Positions 8,818 through 17,301 of a DNA stretch of 64,000 nt are shown one piece after another (the first letter of the stretch is position 1; each line of letters begins with the position of its first letter). The stretch is taken from assembly GCF_004297125.1 (NCBI RefSeq), contig NZ_SCVD01000039.1:124001-188000 (forward strand), read 5' to 3'. A model generated the notes under the pieces. It was not told the DNA's origin. It was given only the letters and a program-made list of their open reading frames with translations, and did not search any database. Source of the stretch: Phenylobacterium sp. GTDB lineage: Bacteria > Pseudomonadota > Alphaproteobacteria > Caulobacterales > Caulobacteraceae. The position numbers and the translations under genes are program-made.

Positions 8818-9948
8818 GTGAGTATGCCTTCGGAGTCGCCGCGCAAGTTGGGGCGCAGCGCCTTGGCCACCCGCCGGCTGCACGAGCGGCTGCGCCTGCT
8901 TTGCGACTGCGGAGTCGGGCTGGAGCCCATCGCGGCTCAGGCGTGCGAAATCCTTCGCGACTTGGTCGGCGCCAGCTCCGGCTCGATCTTTTGGCTCGAT
9001 CGCTATGGCGCGCCCGCGGGCTTCTTCCACGACTGCGCACCCGCCGAGCACAAGGACCTGTTCGTCACCCGCTTCGACGAGCTGTTCGGCGCGCCGGGAG
9101 AATTCAACATGATCACCTTCACAGAGATCGTCGGCCCCCCGATCGGCCGCATGTTGACGCCGGAGGTGCACGCCCTATTCCGCGCCAGCAACGTCTACCG
9201 ACATCTCTGCGCCCCGCTCGGCCACCACCACGGCCTGGAGATGCGCCTTGAGCGCGAGGGACGCGGGGTCGGCGTCCTGGTGCTCTGGAACGATGACGCC
9301 CGGCCCTTCACGCATAGCGATGTCACGGTCGCCGAACCCCTGCGCATCCTGCTGGAGCGGGCGCTGCAGGCGGAGCGCCCGGACGTGGTCTGGCGCTCGC
9401 AGGGCACCCGAACGGCCCACTACATAACCGACGCCTCGGGCGAGCATCTGCTGGCCATCAACCCCGAGGCCGAGGGCCTGCTGAGCCGTGCGCACCTGCT
9501 GGGCCAGAACGTGCCAATGGCGGGCAGCCTGCGCACCGCTCCGGCTTTCTCGCGTCAGCTTGCCGCCATGCTGGCCAAGGGCGCGCTCGCCGAGCTGCCG
9601 CTGCCCATGATCGGCGGGCGGCTCATGGTCCGAGCCTCAGCGTCGCGCCGGATCGTGGAGGGGGGCCACGACGAGCAGCAGATGTTCGTGTCGGTCGAGC
9701 GGGAGGCGGCGGTCGACGTGCTGGCGGTCGAGTGGCTGTCCGCCCTGCCCCTCACCTTCCTGCAGAAGCAGATCGCCCTATTCGGCGCCCAGGGCGGACC
9801 TCGCGCCGACTGCGAGGCGCGGTTCGGCGTCAGCCAGGAGGCGCTAAAGAAGCACCTGCGCACCATTTACGAGGTGGCTGGCGTGGTGAACTGGTTGGGT
9901 TTGCACGATGTCTTCTGGGCAGATTCTCCACCGCCCTGGCCCAGGTAA
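8818..9948 (+). CDS. GAF-like sensor with C-terminal helix-turn-helix, putative transcription regulator
   Basis: 376-residue soluble protein. Residues ~15-190 resemble a GAF/PAS-type sensor (LRLLCDCGVGLEPIAAQACE, later GVGVLVLWNDDARPFTHSDV); residues ~200-285 look like a second PAS-like segment (ITDASGEHLLAINPEAEGLL); the last ~60 residues contain a LuxR-like helix-turn-helix (RFGVSQEALKKHLRTIYEVA). No phosphoacceptor domain is visible. The start is GTG at 8818 or ATG at 8824; neither has a strong ribosome-binding site. It stands alone, divergent from the PEP-CTERM gene with a palindrome between them. Ligand and targets unknown. Confidence 0.75.
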   Translation: MSMPSESPRKLGRSALATRRLHERLRLLCDCGVGLEPIAAQACEILRDLVGASSGSIFWLDRYGAPAGFFHDCAPAEHKDLFVTRFDELFGAPGEFNMITFTEIVGPPIGRMLTPEVHALFRASNVYRHLCAPLGHHHGLEMRLEREGRGVGVLVLWNDDARPFTHSDVTVAEPLRILLERALQAERPDVVWRSQGTRTAHYITDASGEHLLAINPEAEGLLSRAHLLGQNVPMAGSLRTAPAFSRQLAAMLAKGALAELPLPMIGGRLMVRASASRRIVEGGHDEQQMFVSVEREAAVDVLAVEWLSALPLTFLQKQIALFGAQGGPRADCEARFGVSQEALKKHLRTIYEVAGVVNWLGLHDVFWADSPPPWPR

Positions 9949-10467
9949 CGCGGTAATCTCGCGACGAAATCCAAGATCACAGGCGGCGAGCGCAGGCGAA
10001 CAGCGGCGCGACGCGCGCGGAACGCAGCGACCGGTCATGTGCAGCACTATAAACAGATCATCAGGCGCAAACTCCGGGCGGCAAGGGACTGGTCCCGCCG
10101 GGGTCGCAAAGCTCGATCATGACAGCTTCAGCATGGACGAAATCGAACGGCTAATCGCAGCGGCACTGCACTGAGCCGTGTCGCCGGAATCGCAGCCCGC
10201 AGTGCGCCACTAGTTGGCCCTCAGCCCTACAGACCGATGTACCGCTTTGCTCGAAACAGGCGGACATATGCGACGCACGGTGGGTCAACGATGCCCTCCG
10301 AGCCGTTCATGCACTCGCCGCGCGGCACACGAGCGTCGCGCCCGCCCGGCGCCCAGCACCAAGTTGCTCTGCCCTGAGGGGCGTGAAGGCCTGTTCATCG
10401 TCACGCTGCCGGGGCAGCGACGCGAGTAACTCAGCACTGCTCTGTTTGGCGCTGGACGGCGCGACGC
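9949..10467. other. Non-coding gap
   Basis: About 520 bases. One short frame ends in a helical-looking stretch (SMDEIERLIAAALH, stop near 10174) but lacks an ATG with a ribosome-binding site and family resemblance. I do not call it a gene. No RNA gene or repeat recognised. Confidence 0.5.
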
Positions 10468-11313
10468 TCAACAGTCGCGCGGGCCTCTCCGCCAGGCCGA
10501 TGCTCGATCCGCAGACCGTCTGAAGAAGGCAAAGTTCGTATCGCAACCTTTCACCCAGAGCCTCGATGGCAGACTGCCGAACGTCCGATAGTCGAACCAA
10601 CGCGACGCGGCTTCCTCGAGCACGCCGCTCGGCACCCGCCGGTCGTTCCAGCTCAGAACCAGAAAGCCGTTTGGCTCCAGCGCCTCGAAACACGCGCCAA
10701 GGGCCGCCACCTGTTCGGAAGCGCGGTTCACGCCATAGCCGAAGACGCCCGTTAACAGGATCGTCTTGAAGCGGATGCCCGGCGCGTGGCCCTCAAGATC
10801 CAGGATGCTGCCTACGATGTGCCGCCGTGGCGCGCCGAAAGAGGCGACGGCGGGGTCGCAGTCCATCGTCCAGCACGTGCCACCGTTTGATTCCAATATG
10901 GATGGGTACTCGATCGTGTAGGCCTGAGTGCCCACCAACAGGACATTCCCGCCCCGCACAGCGACCTCCGGCAGCACCGCCTGTCGCAACAATGCGCGAT
11001 CAGGAGACCTCGCGATATCGGCAGTCTTGCCGGCAGGGCTCATCATCCGCCGGCGTATCCACCTCTTCGCGGCGCCTTTGCGAGGCAGGACAAGACCGGT
11101 CTCGTGGATGAAGCTGAAGCTCTCGCAACGACGATCCGTCCATAAGTCGTTGTCGTCGGACAAGTCGGAACCCGCTTCATCTCCCGCTCCGTCGCAGATC
11201 ACGGGGTGTCTCTCGCTGCGGTCAGCAGGGGTTTCCGGTTGATCATCATTCGCGCCGCAGCCGGTCGCTCTTGGGAGGACCAACGACTCTTGATCGGCCT
11301 TTTGGGTCGTCAT
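10468..11313 (-). CDS. Methyltransferase-like protein of unknown function
   Basis: 281 residues. The first ~95 are polar and probably disordered. From about residue 105 there is a Rossmann-like pattern: GGNVLLVGTQAYT (in the position of methyltransferase motif I, but not the usual VLDVGCG), WTMDCDPAV (acidic residue at the end of strand 2), ILLTGVFGYG and LEPNGFLVLSWND, as in class I SAM-dependent methyltransferases of the NodS-like type. A strong ribosome-binding site (AGGGGG about 6 nt before ATG) supports a real gene. It stands alone in a gene-poor region; substrate unknown, and loss of methyltransferase activity is possible given the weak motif I. Confidence 0.6.
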   Translation of the reverse strand: MTTQKADQESLVLPRATGCGANDDQPETPADRSERHPVICDGAGDEAGSDLSDDNDLWTDRRCESFSFIHETGLVLPRKGAAKRWIRRRMMSPAGKTADIARSPDRALLRQAVLPEVAVRGGNVLLVGTQAYTIEYPSILESNGGTCWTMDCDPAVASFGAPRRHIVGSILDLEGHAPGIRFKTILLTGVFGYGVNRASEQVAALGACFEALEPNGFLVLSWNDRRVPSGVLEEAASRWFDYRTFGSLPSRLWVKGCDTNFAFFRRSADRASAWRRGPRDC

Positions 11314-11480
11314 CGGTTCCCCCTGAGGGATCGCGGCGGGTGGCTCACAACTGTACGACGCCGCCGCCGGCTTCCCACCTCAAGTCGTTGAGACGCTTCG
11401 TGTGTAGACCCCCAAGCAGGCGGTTGGCCGCACAGGGTCACTAGCTCCTATCGGGCGGCGGGGCCGTCGCATCGCGGTCC

Positions 11481-11507
11481 GGCTCGCTCAGGCTCGCTCA
11501 GGCTCGC
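11481..11507. repeat. Short tandem repeat, 10-mer x 2.7
   Basis: GGCTCGCTCA is repeated twice and followed by GGCTCGC. It is intergenic with no function apparent, and likely a slippage product that could vary between strains. Confidence 0.7.
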
Positions 11508-11560
11508 AGCCAAGCCGCTGAGCACAATCTGCGGCTGCTGTGCTGATCGTCGGCTGAGCT

Positions 11561-11591
11561 AGGACTGAGGGGTGCCTCACCCCTCAGTCCT
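11561..11591. repeat. 14-bp perfect inverted repeat (strong hairpin)
   Basis: AGGACTGAGGGGTG, loop CCT, CACCCCTCAGTCCT. It lies about 220 bases downstream of the VIT-family gene's stop on the minus strand. A stem this long would be very stable in RNA. No run of T follows on either side, so it is not a classic Rho-independent terminator; it could be an mRNA 3' processing or stability element, a bidirectional stop, or a relic of a mobile element. Confidence 0.7.
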
Positions 11592-11811
11592 CAAGCCCAC
11601 GACGCGCGAAAGTCGAGCGGCCTTTTGTCCGGTCATGATCGATCCTGCACGAGCAGGCCTCGGGCCGTACCCATCGGCGCTTCGGTCCGTGGTCAAGGCG
11701 GCTGCGATCTCCGCCCCTTCCTGTCACCTCCGCTAGGCTCGGTACACAGCTAACTCTCCGAGCCGGCACCGCTGTCCCGATTCACGTTACAGAACTATCA
11801 AGAACGACCGG

Positions 11812-12501
11812 TCAGGCTGCGGTTCCCAATAGAGCCCCAATCGCCGCGGTGGTAGCCATCGCGAAGGCCCCCCAGAACGCCACCCGAACTGTCGCCTTTG
11901 CGATGTTGGCGCCGCCCGCACGTGCGCCGACGCCGCCAAGCAGCGCCAGAAAGGCCAACGACGCACCGAAGACGACGGGGATCAGAAGGTGTTTCGGCGT
12001 GACGACAGCGGTGAATAGAGGCAGCGCAGCCCCTAGGGAAAATGTAGTTGCTGAGGTTAGCGCCGCCTGGATTGGGCGCGCCGCCGTGTCCTCGACAAGG
12101 CCGAGTTCATCGCGAGCATGCGCAGAGAGCGCGTCTACCTGCATGAGCTGCGCTGCGACCTCCCGCGCAAGGTCCGGGTCCAGGCCCCGCTTCTCATAGA
12201 TAGCGGCTAGTTCGTGTGTCTCTGCCGCGACATCGGCCTCCAGCTCCCCAGCCTCCCGCGCAAGATCGGCGGCCTCGGTATCGGCTTGGGAGCTTACAGA
12301 GACATATTCCCCAGCAGCCATAGACATCGCGCCGGCAACCAATCCCGCCACCCCGGCCACGAGCACGCTGCCTGAGCCGGTGCTAGCCGCGGCCACCCCG
12401 ACGATCAGGCTGGCGGTAGACACGATCCCATCGTTTGCCCCCAGAACAGCTGCGCGCAGCCAGCCGATCCGCGCAACGAGATGTACCTCAGAATGTCTCA
12501 C
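11812..12501 (-). CDS. VIT1/CCC1-family iron/manganese transporter
   Basis: 229-residue membrane protein of the vacuolar-iron-transporter family, which moves Fe2+ or Mn2+ out of the cytosol. The family signature LRAAVLGANDGIVSTASLIVG is at residues ~14-34, followed by AGLVAGAMSMAAGEYVSVSS (residues ~49-68), a soluble acidic helical segment (~69-140, the metal-collecting domain) and three more hydrophobic helices. The start is GTG, with GAGGAAA about 8 nt upstream; a longer in-frame ATG at 12564 would overlap the preceding small gene. Last gene of a cytochrome b561-small protein-VIT set. Confidence 0.88.
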   Translation of the reverse strand: MRHSEVHLVARIGWLRAAVLGANDGIVSTASLIVGVAAASTGSGSVLVAGVAGLVAGAMSMAAGEYVSVSSQADTEAADLAREAGELEADVAAETHELAAIYEKRGLDPDLAREVAAQLMQVDALSAHARDELGLVEDTAARPIQAALTSATTFSLGAALPLFTAVVTPKHLLIPVVFGASLAFLALLGGVGARAGGANIAKATVRVAFWGAFAMATTAAIGALLGTAA

Positions 12502-12814
12502 GGCATTTTCCTCTAAGCCACATCGGCACTCGCAAGCGGGTGCGTTCCGAATCGCAGCCGCCACGGTCGCACAGGCCAGTCCGACAAAGAGGAAGCGCAG
12601 CCTCTGCGACCCTTCTGATGCTATTTCCCAGCATCTGGCGAAACTGGGCGTGGGTCATCGCCATGGGGCCGGGACCACCCGGTTTCTCCGCAGCATGGTC
12701 GTGGGTCGCCCCCAAGCCCATACTCGCCAGCATGGCCTCGCAGGCCGTTCGCTGGCCGACGGCGGCGCTGCCGGCGACGAAGCGGCGGCGCGTGGTTCCT
12801 ATATCAGAGTGCAT
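12488..12814 (-). CDS. Small hypothetical protein with twin-arginine-like N-terminus
   Basis: 108 residues, not recognised. It fits exactly between the cytochrome b561 gene (stop at 12851) and the VIT gene (GTG at 12501), overlapping the latter by 14 bp, which suggests operonic translation. The N-terminus MHSDIGTTRRRFVAGSAAVG has the RRxFV pattern of Tat-exported proteins. The middle (ATHDHAAEKPGGPGPMAMTH) is His-rich and the C-terminus holds four Cys (LCRTGLCDRGGC plus one near the end), so metal binding is conceivable. The helical core of a Tat signal is weak, so export is unproven. Confidence 0.45.
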   Translation of the reverse strand: MHSDIGTTRRRFVAGSAAVGQRTACEAMLASMGLGATHDHAAEKPGGPGPMAMTHAQFRQMLGNSIRRVAEAALPLCRTGLCDRGGCDSERTRLRVPMWLRGKCRETF

Positions 12815-12850
12815 GAACAGCCTCGGACGCTGGAAAACGAACTGTTGAGC

Positions 12851-13444
12851 CTACGGACGGAGCGAAAACATCCTGCGGAACAGCCTGTGCCCCGCTTGCT
12901 CGTGCAGGACAGCCAGGCTGGCGTGCCCGATCAGGTAAGCCCACACCAAGTTGGCGAATGCGCCATGAACCGAAAGCCCCGCCTCGCGAATGCCTGCCGG
13001 GACTGCGCCCAGCAGACTGAGCGTACCGGTAACGCCCATCACGGTGACCGAGGCCAAGCCCAGGCCATGTACGGCGATCGGAAACGGTCGATGGCCCACC
13101 TCGGACAATCGAAGGCGCCGCAAAGCGCCAATGTGTTCAACGAAATCACGACAGACCGCTTGAACCGCCGCGGGTGAAAACCACGGAAACAGCGCCTTGA
13201 AGCCGACCTCACGACGGCGCGCAGCTGACCACATCCAATAGACGAGCACGATCGCAAAGCTTGTAAGGCCAACATACTCGTGCAGCTCAAACGCTAGATT
13301 TTCAGGCTTCCCCGAATCCGGGCGGCTCATGAAGTTGCTGATGACCAGCTGATGCAATACAGCCAAGAGCAGCAGAAGGTGCAGGCCCCTGGTCAAGGGG
13401 CTCTTTGGGGGCTCGTCAGCCAAGTTGCGATCCTCAGTTGTCAC
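12851..13444 (-). CDS. Cytochrome b561-family membrane protein
   Basis: 197-residue protein with about four transmembrane helices and histidines placed as b-haem ligands: LHLLLLLAVLHQL (helix 1), FELHEYVGL (helix 2), FPIAVHGLGLASVTVMGV (helix 3) and LSVHGAFANLVWAYLIGHAS (helix 4). Bacterial members pass electrons between quinol and periplasmic partners or reduce ferric iron. The start is taken as GTG before TTEDRNLADEPP; an ATG at 13564 would add a non-membrane, poorly coding extension. First gene of the set ending with the VIT transporter, which fits a role in metal reduction or handling. Confidence 0.8.
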   Translation of the reverse strand: MTTEDRNLADEPPKSPLTRGLHLLLLLAVLHQLVISNFMSRPDSGKPENLAFELHEYVGLTSFAIVLVYWMWSAARRREVGFKALFPWFSPAAVQAVCRDFVEHIGALRRLRLSEVGHRPFPIAVHGLGLASVTVMGVTGTLSLLGAVPAGIREAGLSVHGAFANLVWAYLIGHASLAVLHEQAGHRLFRRMFSLRP

Positions 13445-14014
13445 CTGAGTCTTGTACGCACGGGTGATGGGCTCCCCCTCGCCCCAACAGAGATCTCTAG
13501 GCGCCCTTCGGTGATGACCCGGTAGCGTGTCTGAGGCGCTGATCCTCCCTCGTTCGGTCGGCACCCATGCTCCGAGGAGTTGGAGAGGAATGTCAGATGA
13601 GCAATGCTCCGGCTTTGAGGCACGGACGGCGGAGATCGTTCCGATGTTCTCGCCGCGCTGGCGGCCGAGCAGCTATGCGGGAGTCGCGACCCTCGCCATC
13701 TTCTCCAGCGTCAGCCGCTACGCGTTTCTCGCCACAGGCTGCCGTTCGGTCCGCATCGTGACGCGAGCCACGACCCGACTGCAGGCTCACGCACCTACCG
13801 CCAGGCGCGGTGTAGCTCGTTTGCGAGCTCATCTATGCCATTCATCGCCACCCGCGCGCCAAGCTTCCGTCTTCTGGATCGGGCGGCGAACTTAGTCGGC
13901 GTAGGCCACCGCTTGGCGGACGACCAAATCGTATAGTTCCGGAGACGCCCTCGAAGGGTGCGCCATGGCATCTCGTCGGTCACGCACATGGATGCGATCG
14001 CCACGGAGATTCCA
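13445..14014. other. Divergent non-coding gap before the PepSY gene
   Basis: About 570 bases between the leftward cytochrome b561 operon and the rightward PepSY/two-component operon. Frames of up to ~120 codons exist but are rich in Arg/Ser/Pro in the way non-coding frames of GC-rich DNA are, and they lack ribosome-binding sites. It presumably holds both promoters; I cannot place them with confidence. Confidence 0.5.
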
Positions 14015-14383
14015 ATGAAGCGCAAATTGATGATCGCGGCGGCTTCGGCCGTCCTTGCCACCGCGGGCGCAGGCGCAGCCTGGGCCGCCATGGCGTCTGG
14101 CACTGCGCCGAGCGAAGACCGGTCGGACGCGGCGGCTCTGTCTCAGGCCAAGATCAGCCTGGGCCAGGCCGCCGCAGTCGCCGAACGACACGCCGGCGGG
14201 CGGGCTGTCGAGGCCGCGCTCGAGGCGGAGGGTGACGCCGTGGTCTACGAGGTGGCCGTGCTGACCGGCTCGACCGAGCATGAGGTGACGGTAGACGCCC
14301 GAAGCGGGGCGGTGACCAAGATGACCGGGGGCGACGCGGAGGACGGCGACGAGGGATCCGAACGCGGCGTGGATCGGGACTGA
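14015..14383 (+). CDS. Periplasmic PepSY-domain protein
   Basis: 122 residues with a clear signal peptide (MKRKLMIAAASAVLATAGAG to WAA). The mature part has one PepSY domain: ISLGQAAAVAERHAGGRAVE, then YEVAVLTGSTEHEVTVDARSG, with an acidic C-terminal tail (GDAEDGDEGSE). PepSY proteins commonly sit beside OmpR-type two-component systems and are thought to sense or inhibit in the periplasm. Start set by GGAG 7 nt upstream. It precedes the response regulator by 114 bp and is probably the system's periplasmic output or accessory sensor. Confidence 0.85.
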   Translation: MKRKLMIAAASAVLATAGAGAAWAAMASGTAPSEDRSDAAALSQAKISLGQAAAVAERHAGGRAVEAALEAEGDAVVYEVAVLTGSTEHEVTVDARSGAVTKMTGGDAEDGDEGSERGVDRD

Positions 14384-14497
14384 TCCGCCGAAGAGAGAGG
14401 CCGTCTCCGCCCCCAGGACGCCTCTCCCCGCGCGACGCGCCGGAGCTGCTGCTCCGGCGCGTCTTCCCTTGTTCGGCTCGAGCTCTAGGATGTGCCG

Positions 14498-15175
14498 ATG
14501 AAAATCCTGCTCGTCGAGGATGACGTGGACGCCGCCGGATTCGTTCGTCGCGGCCTGATGGAAGTCGGACACACCGTTGATCACGCCGCGAGCGGCCGCG
14601 ACGGTCTGATGCTGGCGGCCGGAGAAAGCTATGATGTGATCATTCTGGATCGCATGCTGCCGCAACTCGACGGGCTTGCGATCACGCGTACGGTCCGGGC
14701 GAGCGGTGTGAAGACGCCCATTCTCCTGCTCACGGCCCTGGGCGGAATCGACGACCGTGTCGAAGGCCTCGAGGCGGGCGGCGACGACTACCTCGTCAAG
14801 CCTTTCGCCTTCGCGGAACTTCTGGCGCGCGTCCATGCCCTCTCGCGGCGTCCGCCACCACAGGACGTGCAGACGGTGTTGCGCGTGGGAGATCTCGAGA
14901 TGGACCTCTTGAGCCGCACGGTGACGCGGGCCGGTCGCAGGCTTGAGCTTCAGCCTCGCGAGTTCCGCCTGCTGGAGTACCTGATGCGAAACGCGGGCCG
15001 CGTGGTCACCCGAACCATGCTCCTGGAACACGTCTGGGAGTTTCACTTCGATCCCAAGACCAACATCGTCGAGACGCACGTCAGCCGACTCCGCGCCAAG
15101 GTCGACCGCGGATTCGGAGCGGATCTGATCCAGACCGTCCGTGGCTCGGGTTACATCCTCCGTGCCCCGGCTTAA
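14498..15175 (+). CDS. OmpR/PhoB-family response regulator
   Basis: 225 residues. The receiver domain (1-115) has the acidic pair in LLVEDDVDAAG, phosphoacceptor Asp in DVIILDRMLPQLDG (near residue 51), Thr in LLLTALGG and Lys in DYLVKPFAF. The C-terminal winged helix (~125-225) has LELQPREFRLLEYLMRNAG and ETHVSRLRAKVDRGF. The sequence resembles the CzcR/CusR/QseB group. The start could be a GTG 6 nt upstream (14492). Its target is probably the efflux genes downstream and/or the PepSY gene. Confidence 0.93.
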   Translation: MKILLVEDDVDAAGFVRRGLMEVGHTVDHAASGRDGLMLAAGESYDVIILDRMLPQLDGLAITRTVRASGVKTPILLLTALGGIDDRVEGLEAGGDDYLVKPFAFAELLARVHALSRRPPPQDVQTVLRVGDLEMDLLSRTVTRAGRRLELQPREFRLLEYLMRNAGRVVTRTMLLEHVWEFHFDPKTNIVETHVSRLRAKVDRGFGADLIQTVRGSGYILRAPA

Positions 15176-16550
15176 GGCGTTCCAGACCACGCGCTTCCGA
15201 CTTGCGGCGCTCTACACCCTTCTCTTCGCGGGATCCGTCGCCGTGATCGGCGTCGTGGTGTTCCTTAGCGCCCACCAGGTTCTGGAGGACCAGTTCCGCG
15301 ATCGCGTGAGGACGGAGGCGCAAGAGCTGTCGGCGACGTACGCGCGACGCGGATTGGGGGAGATCACCCAGCTGGTGGAGATCCGCTCGCGGGGCCCGGC
15401 CGCGTTGGACTACAGGCTGGAGAACGCCAAGGGCGAGGTGCTTGCGGGCGACCTCCCGCGGCCTGATCGTCTGGCGGGCTGGTCGCGGATCACCGAACCC
15501 GCGCACGAAGACGACCCGGCCGAATCGATCCTGGCGCTGACCTTGCCTCTGGGCTCGGAAGGCTACTTGATCGTGGGCGACGACCTCTCCCGCATCGAAG
15601 AGGCGGATGAGGCGATTCTGCGGGCCTTCGCCGGCGCCGTGCTGGTGGTCTTTGTCCTGGGCGCGCTCGGGGGGTGGGCGCTCAGCCGGAGCTTCCTGAA
15701 GCATGTGGACACGATCACCCGCACTGCCGAAGCCATCATCGACGGCGACCTGTCGCGACGTATCCCGCCCGGACAAGGCGGCGACCGCGACCTGCACCAT
15801 CTCGCAACCACCCTCAACCGGATGCTGGACCGCATCCAAGGCCTGATGGCGAGCCTGCGGCAGGTGTCCGACGACATCGCGCACGACCTTCGCACCCCGC
15901 TCACGCGACTTCGGCAGCGTCTGGAGGCGCTGCTGGCGGAGCCCCAGGACGGCGACAGCTATCACAGAGGGGTCGCCGCGGCCGTCGCGGATGCCGACGC
16001 GATCCTGGAGACGTTTTCGGCGCTCTTGCGCATCGCACAGGTGGAGGCGGGCAGCCGGCGCGCAGGATTCCGAGAGGTCGATCTCGCGGACGTCGCGCTC
16101 ACGGTGGTGGAGGCGTTCGCGCCGTCAGCTGAGGAGGGGGGACGCCGCCTGGTGAGCGGCGCCCTCGCGCCAGGAGCCGTCATCTCCGGCGACCGCGAGT
16201 TGCTGACGCAAATGCTGGTGAACCTTGTGGAGAATGCGCTTCGGCATACGCCGGCCCCATCCGCTGTCGAGGTTTCGACCGCCACAATCAAGGACGAACG
16301 GCTCATCGTGGTCACCGACAACGGGCCGGGCGTGCCCGCCGACCTGCGGGTGCGGGTGCTGCAGCGCTTCGTTCGGCTCGAGACAAGCCGGACGACGCCG
16401 GGCAGCGGGCTGGGCCTCAGCTTGGCCAGCGCCGTGGCCAAGCTGCATGGCGGCCGCCTAGAGCTCGACGACGCCCGACCGGGGCTGATCGTGCGCGCGA
16501 GATTCCCCGCGGCGTGGGCCGGGCCGAGCGGCGCCCGGAGCGAGCGTTGA
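15162..16550 (+). CDS. Membrane sensor histidine kinase
   Basis: About 462 residues: TM1 (LAALYTLLFAGSVAVIGVVV), a periplasmic sensor loop of ~130 residues, TM2 (AFAGAVLVVFVLGALGGWAL), HAMP, dimerisation box with phospho-His in SDDIAHDLRTPLTRLR, then the ATPase with N-box LVNLVENALRHTP, G1 TDNGPGVP and G2 GSGLGLSLA. It overlaps the regulator gene by 14 bp if the GTG at 15162 is used (a GTG at 15141 is also in frame; neither has a good Shine-Dalgarno). Cognate partner of the preceding response regulator. Confidence 0.92.
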   Translation: MPRLKAFQTTRFRLAALYTLLFAGSVAVIGVVVFLSAHQVLEDQFRDRVRTEAQELSATYARRGLGEITQLVEIRSRGPAALDYRLENAKGEVLAGDLPRPDRLAGWSRITEPAHEDDPAESILALTLPLGSEGYLIVGDDLSRIEEADEAILRAFAGAVLVVFVLGALGGWALSRSFLKHVDTITRTAEAIIDGDLSRRIPPGQGGDRDLHHLATTLNRMLDRIQGLMASLRQVSDDIAHDLRTPLTRLRQRLEALLAEPQDGDSYHRGVAAAVADADAILETFSALLRIAQVEAGSRRAGFREVDLADVALTVVEAFAPSAEEGGRRLVSGALAPGAVISGDRELLTQMLVNLVENALRHTPAPSAVEVSTATIKDERLIVVTDNGPGVPADLRVRVLQRFVRLETSRTTPGSGLGLSLASAVAKLHGGRLELDDARPGLIVRARFPAAWAGPSGARSER

Positions 16551-17185
16551 GTTTTCTGGGTCAGCACCGTGGACGGCTCGCGCTCGCCGCGGCTGCGGGG
16601 CTCGCCGCTGTCTGGTTCGAGCCTCCCGGCTGGAGCCTTGCTGCCCGCGCCGCCGCGAGCTGGGACCTCGGCGCCTTCATCTACCTGGCGCTCACCTGGT
16701 CTCACGGGCTGGCTCTCGAGCCCGCGAAGCTGCCTGGATGGGCGCGTTCGGAGGACGGGCGTCCATGGGTGATGTCAGCCGTCGTCTCGGTTGCGGTCCT
16801 ATCCAGCCTTGGCGCCATCGGCCTCTTGCTCGGGGAAGGGCTTGGCGCTGGGCGTCTTCTTATGGGCGGACTGACATTGCTTAGCGGCTGGCTTGTCCTC
16901 CACACCGTCTTCGCTGTGCATTACGCGCGTCTGTACTACGACCCCGACCTTGCCGGGTTTCGCGGACTCCGGTTCCCCGAAGACTGCGCGGAGCCAGCAT
17001 TCCTGGACTTTGCCTACTTTGCATTCGTCGTCGGCATGACGTTCCAGGTTTCGGATGTCGTGACGACAAACCGGCCCATGCGTACGGTCGTGCTCTGCCA
17101 CGCGTTTCTGGCCTTCGTGTTCAACACGGTGCTGGTCGCGCTGATGCTCGGCGTTGCCGCTAGCGTGCTCCAGGGCGCCCGCTGA
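16547..17185 (+). CDS. DUF1345 inner-membrane protein
   Basis: About 212 residues, with four to five hydrophobic helices and family features such as SWDLGAFIYLALTW, HYARLYYD and FLDFAYFAFVVGMTFQVSDV, which identify the DUF1345 family (function unknown, often described as predicted membrane protein). The start is probably TTG overlapping the kinase stop (TTGA), with GGAG 6 nt upstream; an in-frame GTG lies at 16514. Co-transcribed with the two-component system, so it may belong to its regulon or sensing apparatus. Confidence 0.8.
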   Translation: MSFLGQHRGRLALAAAAGLAAVWFEPPGWSLAARAAASWDLGAFIYLALTWSHGLALEPAKLPGWARSEDGRPWVMSAVVSVAVLSSLGAIGLLLGEGLGAGRLLMGGLTLLSGWLVLHTVFAVHYARLYYDPDLAGFRGLRFPEDCAEPAFLDFAYFAFVVGMTFQVSDVVTTNRPMRTVVLCHAFLAFVFNTVLVALMLGVAASVLQGAR

Positions 17186-17301
17186 CCGGGCGATCGTGGA
17201 CAATTTGTATGGCGCCGGCCATCGTGTGCGGAGGCAGCGGCCGCCAAAGTAGGTGTTGAAGCCAGATCGCCGTGATCTCGCGACATGAGACCGCTGGTCA
17301 A

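Larger units (their letters stand above)
11314..11811. other. Non-coding gap holding a long hairpin and a short tandem repeat
   Basis: About 500 bases with no credible gene. It holds a tandem 10-mer GGCTCGCTCA (2.7 copies, 11481-11507) and the 14-bp perfect hairpin at 11561-11591 listed separately. Confidence 0.6.

Noticed and set aside
9908..10174. 88-codon plus-strand frame after the GAF/HTH gene
   Set aside because: Its start lies inside the previous gene, there is no ribosome-binding site, and only the last 14 residues look protein-like.
13527..13895. 122-codon plus-strand frame before the PepSY gene
   Set aside because: Arg/Ser/Pro-rich composition, no ribosome-binding site and no family resemblance; more likely non-coding promoter DNA.
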